This document shows positions 15,545-24,372 of a stretch of DNA of 38,091 nucleotides, one piece after another (the stretch's first letter is position 1; the number at the start of each line of letters is the position of its first letter). The translations under genes were made by a program, and so were the position numbers. The notes beneath the pieces were generated by a model. That model had not been told where the DNA came from. It made no database searches and was given only the letters and a program-made list of their open reading frames with translations. Origin of the DNA: SAR202 cluster bacterium. GTDB lineage: Bacteria; Chloroflexota; Dehalococcoidia; SAR202; GCA-002694895. The stretch spans positions 1 through 38,091 of the forward strand of contig VFGQ01000110.1 of assembly GCA_009391605.1 (NCBI GenBank), written 5' to 3'.

Positions 15545-16899
15545 TGTACTTTTATAAGTTTGCCTGAGGAAGTTGTAATACTGTTTGGTGATTTTTGTTT
15601 GTCGAACATAATTTTTTCTCCCGGGCTTCCGTAACCTAATTTATCTGTATTGATAAATTGGGTTCCTTCTGTGTTTTTTAGGATAGACCAATCGGTTAAA
15701 GGATTATTTGTTTCCGGAGAAAAACTTACTAGTTTTGAACCTATATTTGAAATAGTAATATCACCCCACCTCCCCCTATATATTCCATTGTAATAATTAT
15801 TTATTTCTGCACCTTCGAATATTTTTGTGTTTATTTTGTAAATCATATCAAAAATCGCATCATTTAATATTGATGCTAAATTTGAATTTGTATTAGTTAA
15901 AACTATCACTTGAATATTATCTTCCATACAGGTCCTGGATCTTGTAATAAATCCCGGGTATCCGCCACCATGGCCAACTATTAATTTATTATTATATGAT
16001 TCTGTATCAAGTCCAAGCCCGTAACCGATTTCTCCATTTTTTCTGTCAGTAACAGTTTGGGATTTGATCATTTCTTTTTTTGATTCTCTATTTATTACAC
16101 TAGTTTTTGATTCAAGTGATAAACTAGATAAAAATTTCGCAATATCATTTGAATTAGATAAAAATCCTGTTGCTGATGCATATGCATATGTTTTTGAGTG
16201 GGTAAATATTTCGCGATGATCTTTTCCAGGAATAATACGTTCATATCCATTACTTAAATTAGATGGAATTTCATCTGGAAGATCTGGGAAAGTATGTTTC
16301 ATACCTAAAGGTTTTAGTATGTGTTTTGACATATAATTTGTATATTTTTCTCTCGATATTTTTTCAATAATGCCGCCTAAAGTAGCATATGCATGATTTG
16401 AGTATTTAAATGTAGTTCCATTTTCAAAAACAATTGAATTAGATGAAATTGTTGATTCTATATTTTTAGGAAAGTTGTCGTTTGACCAATGATGGCTATT
16501 TCCATCTCTAAAAATTCCCGACTGATGAGAAAGTAGTTGTCGTATTGTTATATTTTTAATATTAGAAGTTTCGTTCTTTCCCTTAAACCAAGGTAAATAA
16601 TCTTGTACACAGTCATCTATTTTAAGCTTACCTTGTTCTTGCAATTGCATAATACCTACTGCTGTGAACATTTTTGAGTGAGAAGCAATTCTGAATAATG
16701 AGTTTTTATTTAATTTGATTTGTTTTTCTATGTCTGAAAATCCAAATGATTTTGTATATAAAGATTTTCCATTATGCGCGATACATATATTAATCCCAGG
16801 AATATTTGAGTATTTTATTTTCATAGGAATCCATGTGTTTAGAATATTAATAGTTGCATTTATGTTTGATTTAATTTCTGAATCCATTTTTCCATCCAT
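15541..16899 (-). CDS. Serine hydrolase, beta-lactamase/D-alanyl-D-alanine carboxypeptidase class C fold
   Basis: A protein of 452 aa with the three active-site motifs of the class C beta-lactamase superfamily: S73-x-x-K76 (ASHSKMF), Y166-x-N168 (YSNHAY) and H310-G-G (VGHGGGYPG). A ~100-residue C-terminal extension after the catalytic domain looks beta-rich and resembles the lipocalin-like tails of some D-aminopeptidases and esterases in this family. No N-terminal signal peptide is seen, so it may be cytoplasmic. The start is uncertain: M1 at 16899 lacks a Shine-Dalgarno and lies 16 nt from the tRNA-Lys 3' end, while M5 at 16887 is an alternative. It heads the operon with the permease and alanine racemase, which hints at peptides or esters containing D-residues, but this is inference. 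Confidence 0.85.
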   Translation of the reverse strand: MDGKMDSEIKSNINATINILNTWIPMKIKYSNIPGINICIAHNGKSLYTKSFGFSDIEKQIKLNKNSLFRIASHSKMFTAVGIMQLQEQGKLKIDDCVQDYLPWFKGKNETSNIKNITIRQLLSHQSGIFRDGNSHHWSNDNFPKNIESTISSNSIVFENGTTFKYSNHAYATLGGIIEKISREKYTNYMSKHILKPLGMKHTFPDLPDEIPSNLSNGYERIIPGKDHREIFTHSKTYAYASATGFLSNSNDIAKFLSSLSLESKTSVINRESKKEMIKSQTVTDRKNGEIGYGLGLDTESYNNKLIVGHGGGYPGFITRSRTCMEDNIQVIVLTNTNSNLASILNDAIFDMIYKINTKIFEGAEINNYYNGIYRGRWGDITISNIGSKLVSFSPETNNPLTDWSILKNTEGTQFINTDKLGYGSPGEKIMFDKQKSPNSITTSSGKLIKVQ

Positions 16900-16915
16900 T
16901 TTTTTGTATGATTTT

Positions 16916-16987
16916 TGAGCCGGGAGGGATTCGAACCCTCGACCTAATGATTAAGAGTCATTTGCTCTACCTCTGAGCTACCGGCCC
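16916..16987 (-). tRNA. tRNA-Lys(CTT)
   Basis: The reverse complement folds as a complete tRNA. The acceptor stem is GGGCCGG with CCGGCTC (one G-U) and discriminator A. The D-arm is GCTC/GAGC. The anticodon stem AATGA/TCATT encloses loop CTCTTAA, giving anticodon CTT. The T-arm is GAGGG/CCCTC around TTCGAAT. CCA is not encoded. It reads in the same direction as the serine hydrolase operon just 16 nt downstream, so the two may share a transcript that is cut by tRNA processing. Confidence 0.95.
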
Positions 16988-17063
16988 TAATACAATGTAA
17001 TAAAGATTATTTAATAATTGTAATAAATAAATAAACACTTTGTTGTGTTATTATCTATGAATT

Positions 17064-17879
17064 ATGAAAAGACGTATATATGCCAAAAAATCTCTGGGGC
17101 AGCATTACTTAAGAGATAAGAATATAAAAAGTAGAATAATAAAATCTTTGGCCTTGAATCAAAATGATACTGTGGTAGAGATTGGCTGTGGTAGGGGAGC
17201 TTTGACTGCTTTGATTATTGAAAAAGTCCTGACATTTTATGGCATAGAATTAGATGAAAATTTATTTATGAATTTAAGAGAAAAATACCAAAGTGAAAAT
17301 GTTGAAATTATTAACAAAGATGCAAGATCAATAAATATTTCTGAATTCATTGAAAATAATAATAGCTACAAATTTGTAGGCAATTTACCTTATAACCAAG
17401 CAAATAAAATTATATTGAATTTTTTACAAAATGATTTTCAGCCTGAAATAATGATTGTTATGGTTCAACTAGAAGTTGCTCAGAGAATTGCAGGAATCCC
17501 AAAATTCAGAGGTTATTTATCTGCAATAATAGATACGTATTGTGAATCAAAAATTCTTTTTAAGGTGAATTCAAAAGCTTTTTATCCGGAACCTAAAGTA
17601 GAATCAGCTGTAATACAATTAATACCACGTAAAACACCATTAATAAACAAGCAGGATATTAACGATTTTTTTAATTTTATAGCAAACAGTTTTGTTTCTA
17701 GAAGAAAAACTATTTTAAATAGTTTGTCTATGGGTAACAAAATATCAAAAGAAATAATTTTGAAAGTGTTACAGGATGTTGGAATTGAATCACAACTAAG
17801 ACCACAAAATTTAAATACTGAGGATTGGATAAAAATTTTTTATCCAACAAGAAAATTAATTAAAATAAATGAAAGATAA
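17064..17879 (+). CDS. rsmA: 16S rRNA (adenine1518-N6/adenine1519-N6)-dimethyltransferase
   Basis: A protein of 271 aa, typical for KsgA/RsmA. The N-terminal KKSLGQHYLRD block (residues 8-18) and SAM motif I (VEIGCGRGA near 38-46) are present. The catalytic NLPYN motif is near 110-114, and PEPKVESAV near 177 is typical of the family. It dimethylates two adjacent adenines at the 3' end of 16S rRNA during small-subunit maturation. It is the first gene of a long plus-strand run and overlaps ispE by 11 nt, a pairing found in many bacteria. I see no strong Shine-Dalgarno; the ATG at 17064 is chosen because the family N-terminus begins immediately after it. Confidence 0.93.
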   Translation: MKRRIYAKKSLGQHYLRDKNIKSRIIKSLALNQNDTVVEIGCGRGALTALIIEKVLTFYGIELDENLFMNLREKYQSENVEIINKDARSINISEFIENNNSYKFVGNLPYNQANKIILNFLQNDFQPEIMIVMVQLEVAQRIAGIPKFRGYLSAIIDTYCESKILFKVNSKAFYPEPKVESAVIQLIPRKTPLINKQDINDFFNFIANSFVSRRKTILNSLSMGNKISKEIILKVLQDVGIESQLRPQNLNTEDWIKIFYPTRKLIKINER

Positions 17880-18726
17880 AATAAAAATAAAATCACCATC
17901 TAAAATAAATTTATGTCTTGAAGTTTTAGGTAAAAATAATAATGAACTTCATGAAATAAAATCTGTAACACTCAACTTACATTTGGCAGATGAACTTTCA
18001 ATTGAAAGATATGATACTTTTGAAATTGTTTCTAATATAGATTTGCCCATGGAAGAGAATATTATTTATTATGCGTATGAATTATTTAAAAAAAAATATG
18101 GTAATTTTGGAGCAAAAGTTAATCTTATAAAAAATATTCCTATTGATTCAGGATTAGGAGGAGGAAGTAGTAATGCTTCAAATTTTTTAAAAGGAATTTG
18201 TTCTTTGTGGGGAATAGAACATGATGATAAATGGTTATATGAAACTGGGGAGAAATTAGGTTCTGATGTTAATTTATTTTTTACACCCGGAATTAATCTT
18301 TTAACTGGAACTGGTTCAAAATCAGAAAAAATAGATGTATCAATTGATGGAGCTGTTTTAATTTTTCATAACAAAGATAAAATTAAAAATAAAACTAAAC
18401 TTGCTTATGATTTGTTAACACCAGATGTATACACCGATGGAAAATATTCTGACCAATTAATTCAGCAAATTATGAATAGATCTTTATTATTAGAATCTAT
18501 AGAATGCTATAACGTTTTCGAAAATTATTTAAATAAACTTTATCCCGGAATATTAGAAATAAAAGAAAATTTAGAACAACAAATAGGTTATGATCTTCAT
18601 TTATCAGGCAGTGGTCCTAGTTTGTTTTGTTTAATCAATGATAAAGAAGAAGCAAAGAAAATTTACAATACTGTAGATTCTCGAATGTATGGTAAATTAT
18701 TAACTTCTCCATTGGAGGGTAAATGA
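17869..18726 (+). CDS. ispE: 4-diphosphocytidyl-2-C-methyl-D-erythritol kinase
   Basis: A GHMP-family kinase of 285 aa, full length for IspE. The N-terminal SPSKINLCLEV block (residues 6-16) and the ATP-binding GHMP loop (SGLGGGSSNAS near 97-107) are intact. The C-terminal LSGSGPSLFCL (residues ~244-254) completes the active site. It phosphorylates CDP-methylerythritol at the 2-hydroxyl, the fourth step of the non-mevalonate isoprenoid pathway. So this organism uses the MEP route. The start overlaps rsmA by 11 nt, and its stop overlaps the next membrane-protein gene by 4 nt. Confidence 0.92.
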   Translation: MKDKIKIKSPSKINLCLEVLGKNNNELHEIKSVTLNLHLADELSIERYDTFEIVSNIDLPMEENIIYYAYELFKKKYGNFGAKVNLIKNIPIDSGLGGGSSNASNFLKGICSLWGIEHDDKWLYETGEKLGSDVNLFFTPGINLLTGTGSKSEKIDVSIDGAVLIFHNKDKIKNKTKLAYDLLTPDVYTDGKYSDQLIQQIMNRSLLLESIECYNVFENYLNKLYPGILEIKENLEQQIGYDLHLSGSGPSLFCLINDKEEAKKIYNTVDSRMYGKLLTSPLEGK

Positions 18727-19091
18727 GAGATATATTAATCCCTTCATTATTTGTAGGTATTTTACTTGCATTTATATATGTAAATTTATATTTAGCTGCT
18801 TCATTTATAGAGTTAAAAAATAATCCTGAAGCAAGGTTGAAATTAAATCCTAAAGTTGTTTTTTTAAGTGTTTTATTGATCTATCCAACAGTATCAGTTG
18901 TAACACTTTTAATAGGATATATTTATGCAGCAATTAATAATTTGCTTTATTATTATTTGTTTTTAATTCCGATGGCAGTTTTAGTTACTATATTTAGTTA
19001 TTTTGTAATTAAACATTTGAAGGCTGTTTTAATAGGATTTATAGGTTTTTTGATATTAAATATTTTTGTTTTACCATTATTAATAAATTAA
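18723..19091 (+). CDS. Small hypothetical integral membrane protein
   Basis: A protein of 122 aa that is hydrophobic almost throughout, with about four predicted membrane helices (near residues 5-25, 44-65, 70-93 and 98-120). The only clearly polar stretch is residues ~30-43 (ELKNNPEARLKLNP). I do not recognise a family. The ATG overlaps the ispE stop (ATGA), so it is translationally coupled to the rsmA-ispE transcript. The regular codon pattern, junction and uninterrupted hydrophobicity support a real gene. No function can be assigned. Confidence 0.75.
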   Translation: MRDILIPSLFVGILLAFIYVNLYLAASFIELKNNPEARLKLNPKVVFLSVLLIYPTVSVVTLLIGYIYAAINNLLYYYLFLIPMAVLVTIFSYFVIKHLKAVLIGFIGFLILNIFVLPLLIN

Positions 19092-19118
19092 AGATATTTC
19101 CCGGGAGAGAATAATAAA

Positions 19119-19823
19119 TTGATTCTAGATTTACATATGCATACTATTATGGGAAGTATAGATAGTAATTTATCTGTTGAAAATGCTGCTAAAAAAATAT
19201 ATGAAAAAGGTTTAGATGGCGCATGCCTTACAGAACATAGTAGTATTTGGGAAAAAAATAATAATCAAATAGAAGATATATTTAATTTATATAATTTAAA
19301 AATTTTTAGAGCTATTGAAATTTCTACTGACTATGGGCATATTATTGCAATAGGATTTGATAAATATTATTCAGGGTCTCATAATCTTGAAATACTGCGA
19401 AAGTATGCTGATAAATATGGAGCTTTTTTAATTTCAGCACATCCGGCAAGAAGGATTTTTGGAAAAGAGAAGTATCAGCAAAACTTGCTTTATAAGGGCA
19501 AGGATTATATCCCTTCTATTGATGAATTTTCTTCAAATAAATTATTCAAACTTGTTGATGGAGTTGAAGTGCTAAACGGAGGAAATAATTTAGCTGAAAA
19601 TAAATATGCATACATTGCGGCTAAAAATAACGAATTAGTTATGACAGCAGGTACTGATGCACATTCTGAATCAGGTATAGGCTTATATGGTACAAGATTT
19701 AAAAACGAGATTAACAATGTTCAGGATTTGGTATTTAATTTGAAAAATAATTATTCAGAGCCTGTTTTACAATCTGATAACGCTTGGATTGAACTTGATT
19801 TGAATTATTATAATTCAGAATAA
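19119..19823 (+). CDS. PHP domain metal-dependent phosphoesterase-like protein
   Basis: A protein of 234 aa with the PHP metal-binding histidines: H6 and H8 (LHMHT), CLTEHS near 36-41, ISAHPARR near 107-114, and GTDAHSE near 181-187. This is the trinuclear-metal phosphoesterase fold seen in histidinol phosphatase, RNase AM/TrpH-like enzymes and DNA polymerase PHP domains. As a stand-alone short protein it is probably a phosphatase or 5'-3' nucleotide phosphoesterase. The TTG start (19119) follows a GGGAGAG Shine-Dalgarno and places LHMHT at the very N-terminus as the family requires. It is 8 nt before the DinG-type helicase gene, so a nucleic-acid role is reasonable but not shown. Confidence 0.83.
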   Translation: MILDLHMHTIMGSIDSNLSVENAAKKIYEKGLDGACLTEHSSIWEKNNNQIEDIFNLYNLKIFRAIEISTDYGHIIAIGFDKYYSGSHNLEILRKYADKYGAFLISAHPARRIFGKEKYQQNLLYKGKDYIPSIDEFSSNKLFKLVDGVEVLNGGNNLAENKYAYIAAKNNELVMTAGTDAHSESGIGLYGTRFKNEINNVQDLVFNLKNNYSEPVLQSDNAWIELDLNYYNSE

Positions 19824-19831
19824 GTGATTTT

Positions 19832-22600
19832 ATGCCTATAAATAAAAATTATAATTTTGGAAATAATTTAGTTTCTTTAGATCTTGAAACAACAGGATTA
19901 TCGCCAGGAAAAGATAAGATAATTGAAATTGGAGCTGTTAAAACTGATTCGACAGGCAAGGAAATTGGGGAATTTAATTCCCTTGTTAATCCTGGAATAT
20001 TAATTAGTGATTTTATAGAAAACTTAACAGGTATTTCTAATGATGATGTTTCAAAATCATTGCAATTTGTTGATATAGTAGATGAATTTCAATCATTTTT
20101 AGGTGATTCTATTATCATTGGACATAATATTGAGTTTGACCTCAAATTTTTATCTGAAGAAGGATTGAAATTAAATAATAAGTTTGTAGATACATGGAGA
20201 TTTTCTCAAATAATGTTACCTGATTTATTGGATTTATCTCTTGGAAGTATTTGTAATTATTTGGATGTAAATCAACAGAATGCTCATAGAGCATTGTCTG
20301 ATGCAAAATTTACCTTAGAGGTCTTTTTATTATTAACCGAGAAATATGAAAATTTTGACAATAAATTACAGACAGCTATATGTAATATAATTTCTGAAAA
20401 AGATAATGAATTGTTTTTTTTATTTAATTCAGTTTTAAGTCAAACTGATTCTAATGTAAAAAATAATATATTTTTTTCCCCGATGGAAATAATACCTAAA
20501 CATAGTATTAAAGAAAAAACAAAAGGAAATTATTTTAATTATGAGAATGATATTTTACAGAAAATTTTTTCATCAGATAGTGAAATTTTAAATAAAGTAT
20601 TAAGTAATTTTTCATATAGAAAACAGCAATTAGATATGTCTGAAGTAATTGCTGATTGTATTAAAAATCAATTTTCTGCTGCTTTGGAAGCTGGGACTGG
20701 TGTTGGGAAATCTCTGGCCTATTTATTACCGGCAGCTATATTTGCGTTAAAAACAGGAAAAAGAGTATTAGTATCAACTAATACCATTAATTTGCAAGAT
20801 CAATTATATTTGAAAGATTTACCTTTAGTTAAATCTATATTGTCAGAATTAGACCCTGACATTGAAGATATAAATTTTTCAATATTAAAAGGAAGAGATA
20901 ATTATCTTTGTATAAAAAATTATGGGAATCAATTTGTAGATGAAGATGTTGATCAAAATTACTTAAGATTTTTAGCTAAAATGGCTGTTTGGATTTCAAA
21001 AACTGAAACCGGAGAAAAATCAGAATTAGGTTTAAGTAATTATGTTAATAATAATTATTGGAGAAGGATTAGTCCAAAGAATAAGATTAATTGCTATGGT
21101 TTTGACGGCCCTTGTTTTCTAAGAGAGTCAAGAGAAAAAGCTGAATCTAGCCATATTGTAATTGTTAATCATGCTTTACTTATGACAGATTTAAAATCAG
21201 TAAATAGCGTAATACCTGACTATGATGTGTTGATAATTGATGAAGCACACAATTTGGAAGATGTAGCATCACAACACCTAGGATGGAAATTAGATGAGAG
21301 AGATTTAAAAGATATTGTCAGGATTAATTATGGTAAATATGATTTGATTGAAATGATTGGAAATTTAATTAAGCGAGAATTTAAAAATACTGTAGATCTT
21401 GATCAGGCAGAAAATAAATTAAAAAGAACGATTAGCATGATTGAAGAATTAAATATAAAATACAGGAATTTATTTAAATCTTTTAATCAAATTGTAATTA
21501 CAAGAGGTAATAAGAACTCTGGACATAATTCATTGAGAATTGATATTGATTCTAATTTTCCTGAATTAAAACTTGTTAGAGATGAATGGTATGAATTGAA
21601 ACTTAAATTAGATAAATTGAAATCTGATTTAATTAGATATTATAAAGATTCTAAAGAAAAAATTACTGGTAGTAAAATTCAATTTGAAAATTGGTATGAT
21701 TTATTTGAACAATGGATTGAAAATTGGGAAGAAGCTAAAAATAATTTAGATGAATTTCTATCATTATCTAATAATGAAATGGTTTACTGGATAGAACACA
21801 ATGAACAATTTAATAATCATGTTTTTTTCAGTGCACCAATTAATGTATCAACAATTTTAAATGAAAATTTATTTCAAAATGCGAAATCAGTTATTTTAAC
21901 TAGTGCTACTTTGAATTCTAATGATGAGTTTAATCATTTGATACAAACTACTGGCTTGAACGCAGACCATGCAAAATCTTTTGGATCTCCTTTTGATTAT
22001 GACAATTCTGTAGAAATATTACTGCCGACTATGTTTCCCGAACCAAATGCTGATAATTACCAAGAAGAATTAGATAAAATTATTTTTGAAAATGTCCTTA
22101 CTGCAAATGGAAGATCAATGGTGTTATTCACTTCTTATAAGTCTTTAAGAAATACTCAAAGAAGCCTTAAAAAAAAGTTGGATGAATATAATATAAATGT
22201 TTTAGCACAGGGGGTAGATGGAAATCCATACCAAATAATAAAGAGATTTAAGAAAAATCCAAAATCTTTAATTTTAGGAACTTCAAGTTTTTGGGAAGGA
22301 GTTGATATTGATAATGGTTCATTAGATTTATTAATTATTACAAAATTACCATTTGATGTTCCTACACACCCGTTATTTGAAGCAAGATCAGCTAAATATG
22401 ATAATTCTTTTATGGAATATGCATTACCAAGAGCAATTTTAAAATTTAAACAAGGATTTGGTAGATTAATCCGAAATGAAAAAGATACTGGAAAAGTATT
22501 ATTACTAGATTCGAGAATTATATCAAAACGATATGGGAAAATATTCTTGGAAGCTCTACCTGGAGGGAAAAAAACATTTCTGGAACCAGATTTTTTTTAG
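19832..22600 (+). CDS. dinG: DinG-type ATP-dependent helicase with N-terminal DEDDh 3'-5' exonuclease
   Basis: A protein of 922 aa. Residues ~12-172 are a DnaQ-like exonuclease: D17 and E19 (LDLETTG), HNIEFDLKF near 100 and HRALSDA near 152. Residues ~260-910 are an XPD/DinG superfamily 2 helicase: Walker A EAGTGVGKS with K293, DEAH box IIDEAHN near 468, LTSATL near 692, and the C-terminal GFGRLIRNEKD block. This exonuclease-helicase order is known from Gram-positive DinG. The iron-sulfur region has cysteines in DNYLC, NCYG and GPCF, three rather than the four that ligate the cluster in E. coli DinG/XPD, so cluster binding is doubtful. It probably unwinds or degrades damaged DNA or R-loops. 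Its stop directly abuts the OGG1-like gene. Confidence 0.9.
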   Translation: MPINKNYNFGNNLVSLDLETTGLSPGKDKIIEIGAVKTDSTGKEIGEFNSLVNPGILISDFIENLTGISNDDVSKSLQFVDIVDEFQSFLGDSIIIGHNIEFDLKFLSEEGLKLNNKFVDTWRFSQIMLPDLLDLSLGSICNYLDVNQQNAHRALSDAKFTLEVFLLLTEKYENFDNKLQTAICNIISEKDNELFFLFNSVLSQTDSNVKNNIFFSPMEIIPKHSIKEKTKGNYFNYENDILQKIFSSDSEILNKVLSNFSYRKQQLDMSEVIADCIKNQFSAALEAGTGVGKSLAYLLPAAIFALKTGKRVLVSTNTINLQDQLYLKDLPLVKSILSELDPDIEDINFSILKGRDNYLCIKNYGNQFVDEDVDQNYLRFLAKMAVWISKTETGEKSELGLSNYVNNNYWRRISPKNKINCYGFDGPCFLRESREKAESSHIVIVNHALLMTDLKSVNSVIPDYDVLIIDEAHNLEDVASQHLGWKLDERDLKDIVRINYGKYDLIEMIGNLIKREFKNTVDLDQAENKLKRTISMIEELNIKYRNLFKSFNQIVITRGNKNSGHNSLRIDIDSNFPELKLVRDEWYELKLKLDKLKSDLIRYYKDSKEKITGSKIQFENWYDLFEQWIENWEEAKNNLDEFLSLSNNEMVYWIEHNEQFNNHVFFSAPINVSTILNENLFQNAKSVILTSATLNSNDEFNHLIQTTGLNADHAKSFGSPFDYDNSVEILLPTMFPEPNADNYQEELDKIIFENVLTANGRSMVLFTSYKSLRNTQRSLKKKLDEYNINVLAQGVDGNPYQIIKRFKKNPKSLILGTSSFWEGVDIDNGSLDLLIITKLPFDVPTHPLFEARSAKYDNSFMEYALPRAILKFKQGFGRLIRNEKDTGKVLLLDSRIISKRYGKIFLEALPGGKKTFLEPDFF

Positions 22601-23440
22601 ATGATGAATAAAATTATATTAAAAGAAAAATTGGATCTTGAATTATCATTATTTAGCGGGCAGGCATTTAGATGGAAAAAAAAATTAAATTGGTATTATG
22701 GATTTATTGATAACAAATTTCTTAAATTACGTATAAAAAATAATTGTTTAGAATATCTTTGCAGTGATGATTGGGTAGCTCAAGATAAAGTATATGATTA
22801 TTTTGGTTTAGGGATTAAATATAATGAGATATTTGAGAATTTTGATGATGAATTGTCCACTGTAGCTTATAAAAAGTTGCAGGGAATGAGAGTTTTAAAT
22901 CAAGACCCATGGGAATGTTTAATTTCTTTTATTATTTCTGCTTGGTCAAATGTGCCTAAAATTTCTAATACTATACATTTGTTATGTCAAAAATTGGGTC
23001 ATAAATATATTCTCGATGATATGGTTGGATATTCATTTCCTTCTCCTATTCAAATTACAGGTCTTACAGAATCTGAGATGAAATCTTTTGGTCTGGGTTA
23101 TAGAGGGCAATACGTACTTAAAACTTCTAAAATTATTGAAGAGAATAAAATTTTGTTATCAGATTTTTATAATGAAGATTATTTCGATTCATTAAAGTTT
23201 TTATTAACTTTCCCAGGTGTAGGGGACAAAGTTGCGAATTGTGTTTTGATATATTCTTTAAAAAAATATAATGCATTCCCAGTTGATTTGTGGGTAGAAA
23301 GATTATTGGTTGAAGATTATGGATTAAATAAAAAAATGTCATTAATTAATAAACGAAAATGGGGCCAAAATTATTTTGGTAAATATAGCGGGATAATCCA
23401 ACACTATCTTTTTCATTATAAAAGGAAGTATAATCATTAA
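22601..23440 (+). CDS. ogg: 8-oxoguanine DNA glycosylase/AP lyase, OGG1 type
   Basis: A protein of 279 aa with the OGG1 layout. FSGQAFRW near residues 18-25 starts the first domain; QDPWECLISFI lies near 101-111. The helix-hairpin-helix TFPGVGDKVAN carries the Schiff-base lysine K210, and D229 in AFPVDLW is the conserved catalytic aspartate. It removes 8-oxoguanine opposite C and nicks the abasic site. One oddity: the damage-strand wedge that is S-N-N-N in human OGG1 and commonly A-N-N-N in bacterial forms reads A-W-S-N here (near residues 113-116), so the intercalating asparagine is replaced by serine with a preceding tryptophan. It starts with ATGATG directly after the dinG stop, so the two are likely expressed together for repair. 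Confidence 0.87.
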   Translation: MMNKIILKEKLDLELSLFSGQAFRWKKKLNWYYGFIDNKFLKLRIKNNCLEYLCSDDWVAQDKVYDYFGLGIKYNEIFENFDDELSTVAYKKLQGMRVLNQDPWECLISFIISAWSNVPKISNTIHLLCQKLGHKYILDDMVGYSFPSPIQITGLTESEMKSFGLGYRGQYVLKTSKIIEENKILLSDFYNEDYFDSLKFLLTFPGVGDKVANCVLIYSLKKYNAFPVDLWVERLLVEDYGLNKKMSLINKRKWGQNYFGKYSGIIQHYLFHYKRKYNH

Positions 23441-23454
23441 AAAAACGGGGGGTC

Positions 23455-24372
23455 ATGATGCCAAATATAGAAGATTTATATACATTTATAAATGGTGAAT
23501 TTGTTACACATAAAGATGCAGTGATTCCAATAAATGACTCAGGATTTACACAAGGGGATGCTGTTTTTGATACAGCAAGAACATTTTCTGGAAATGTTTA
23601 TAAATTAGAAGAGCATGTAGATAGATTTTTCATGTCATTAAATTATATGCAGATTCAATCTCCTTATACAAAAGAAGAACTTGTTAAATTTTCGCAACAA
23701 TTGCTAGATATGAATGTTCCCTTGTTAGGTAACAATGAAGATTATTGGATTTTTTTAAGAATTACCAGAGGTGCTGTTAATAAAGAAGGGGAACAGGTAC
23801 CAAATGTTATTATTCATTGTACAAATATTCCATTTAAGCAAAGAGCAAATTTTTATGATTCGGGTATGCCTATTATTTTCCCATCTGTTAGAAGAACAGC
23901 TCATGACGCATTAAGCCCAAGGGCAAAAGTTAATCAATATATTAATTTTACTATGGCTGATTTAGAAGTACATAATATAGATAAAAACGCCAAAGCAGTT
24001 TTACTTGATAAAAATGGAAATATTACAGAAGGTTCAGGAGCAAATATTTTTCTTGTTAAAAATAATGAAATTTTTACTCCAAAAGAGCAATTTGTATTAG
24101 CTGGTATTGGTAGATCTGATGCGATGGGATTAGCTAAAGGTTTAGGAATGACATTAACAGAAAAAGATCTTGATACTTACGATGCATTTACTGCTGATGA
24201 GATTTTTATTACTTCAACAAGTTTTTGCATAGTACCTGTTGGAACTGTTAATGGCAGACAAATCGGAGAAGGAGATGTGCCTGGTAAAATAACTAAACGT
24301 TTGCAGGATGCTTTTATTGATTCCATAGGATTTGATTACGTGAATCAATATTTGCAGCATTTGTCAGCTTAA
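23455..24372 (+). CDS. Class IV aminotransferase (branched-chain / D-amino acid transaminase family)
   Basis: A fold-type IV PLP enzyme of 305 aa. K158 in SPRAKVNQY is the PLP lysine, and the N-terminal INDSGFTQGDAVFDTAR block (residues ~24-40) and TEGSGANIF near 190-198 are diagnostic. ITSTSFCIVPV near 254-264 is the C-terminal cofactor-phosphate block. The family includes IlvE branched-chain aminotransferase, D-alanine transaminase, aminodeoxychorismate lyase and R-selective amine transaminases. The DTAR rather than an E-G-I-R-type substrate loop and overall pattern are closest to the branched-chain/R-amine group, but I would not assign ilvE. A strong GGGGGG-type Shine-Dalgarno lies ~7 nt before the ATGATG start. 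Its end overlaps by 9 nt with the convergent gene. Confidence 0.85.
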   Translation: MMPNIEDLYTFINGEFVTHKDAVIPINDSGFTQGDAVFDTARTFSGNVYKLEEHVDRFFMSLNYMQIQSPYTKEELVKFSQQLLDMNVPLLGNNEDYWIFLRITRGAVNKEGEQVPNVIIHCTNIPFKQRANFYDSGMPIIFPSVRRTAHDALSPRAKVNQYINFTMADLEVHNIDKNAKAVLLDKNGNITEGSGANIFLVKNNEIFTPKEQFVLAGIGRSDAMGLAKGLGMTLTEKDLDTYDAFTADEIFITSTSFCIVPVGTVNGRQIGEGDVPGKITKRLQDAFIDSIGFDYVNQYLQHLSA

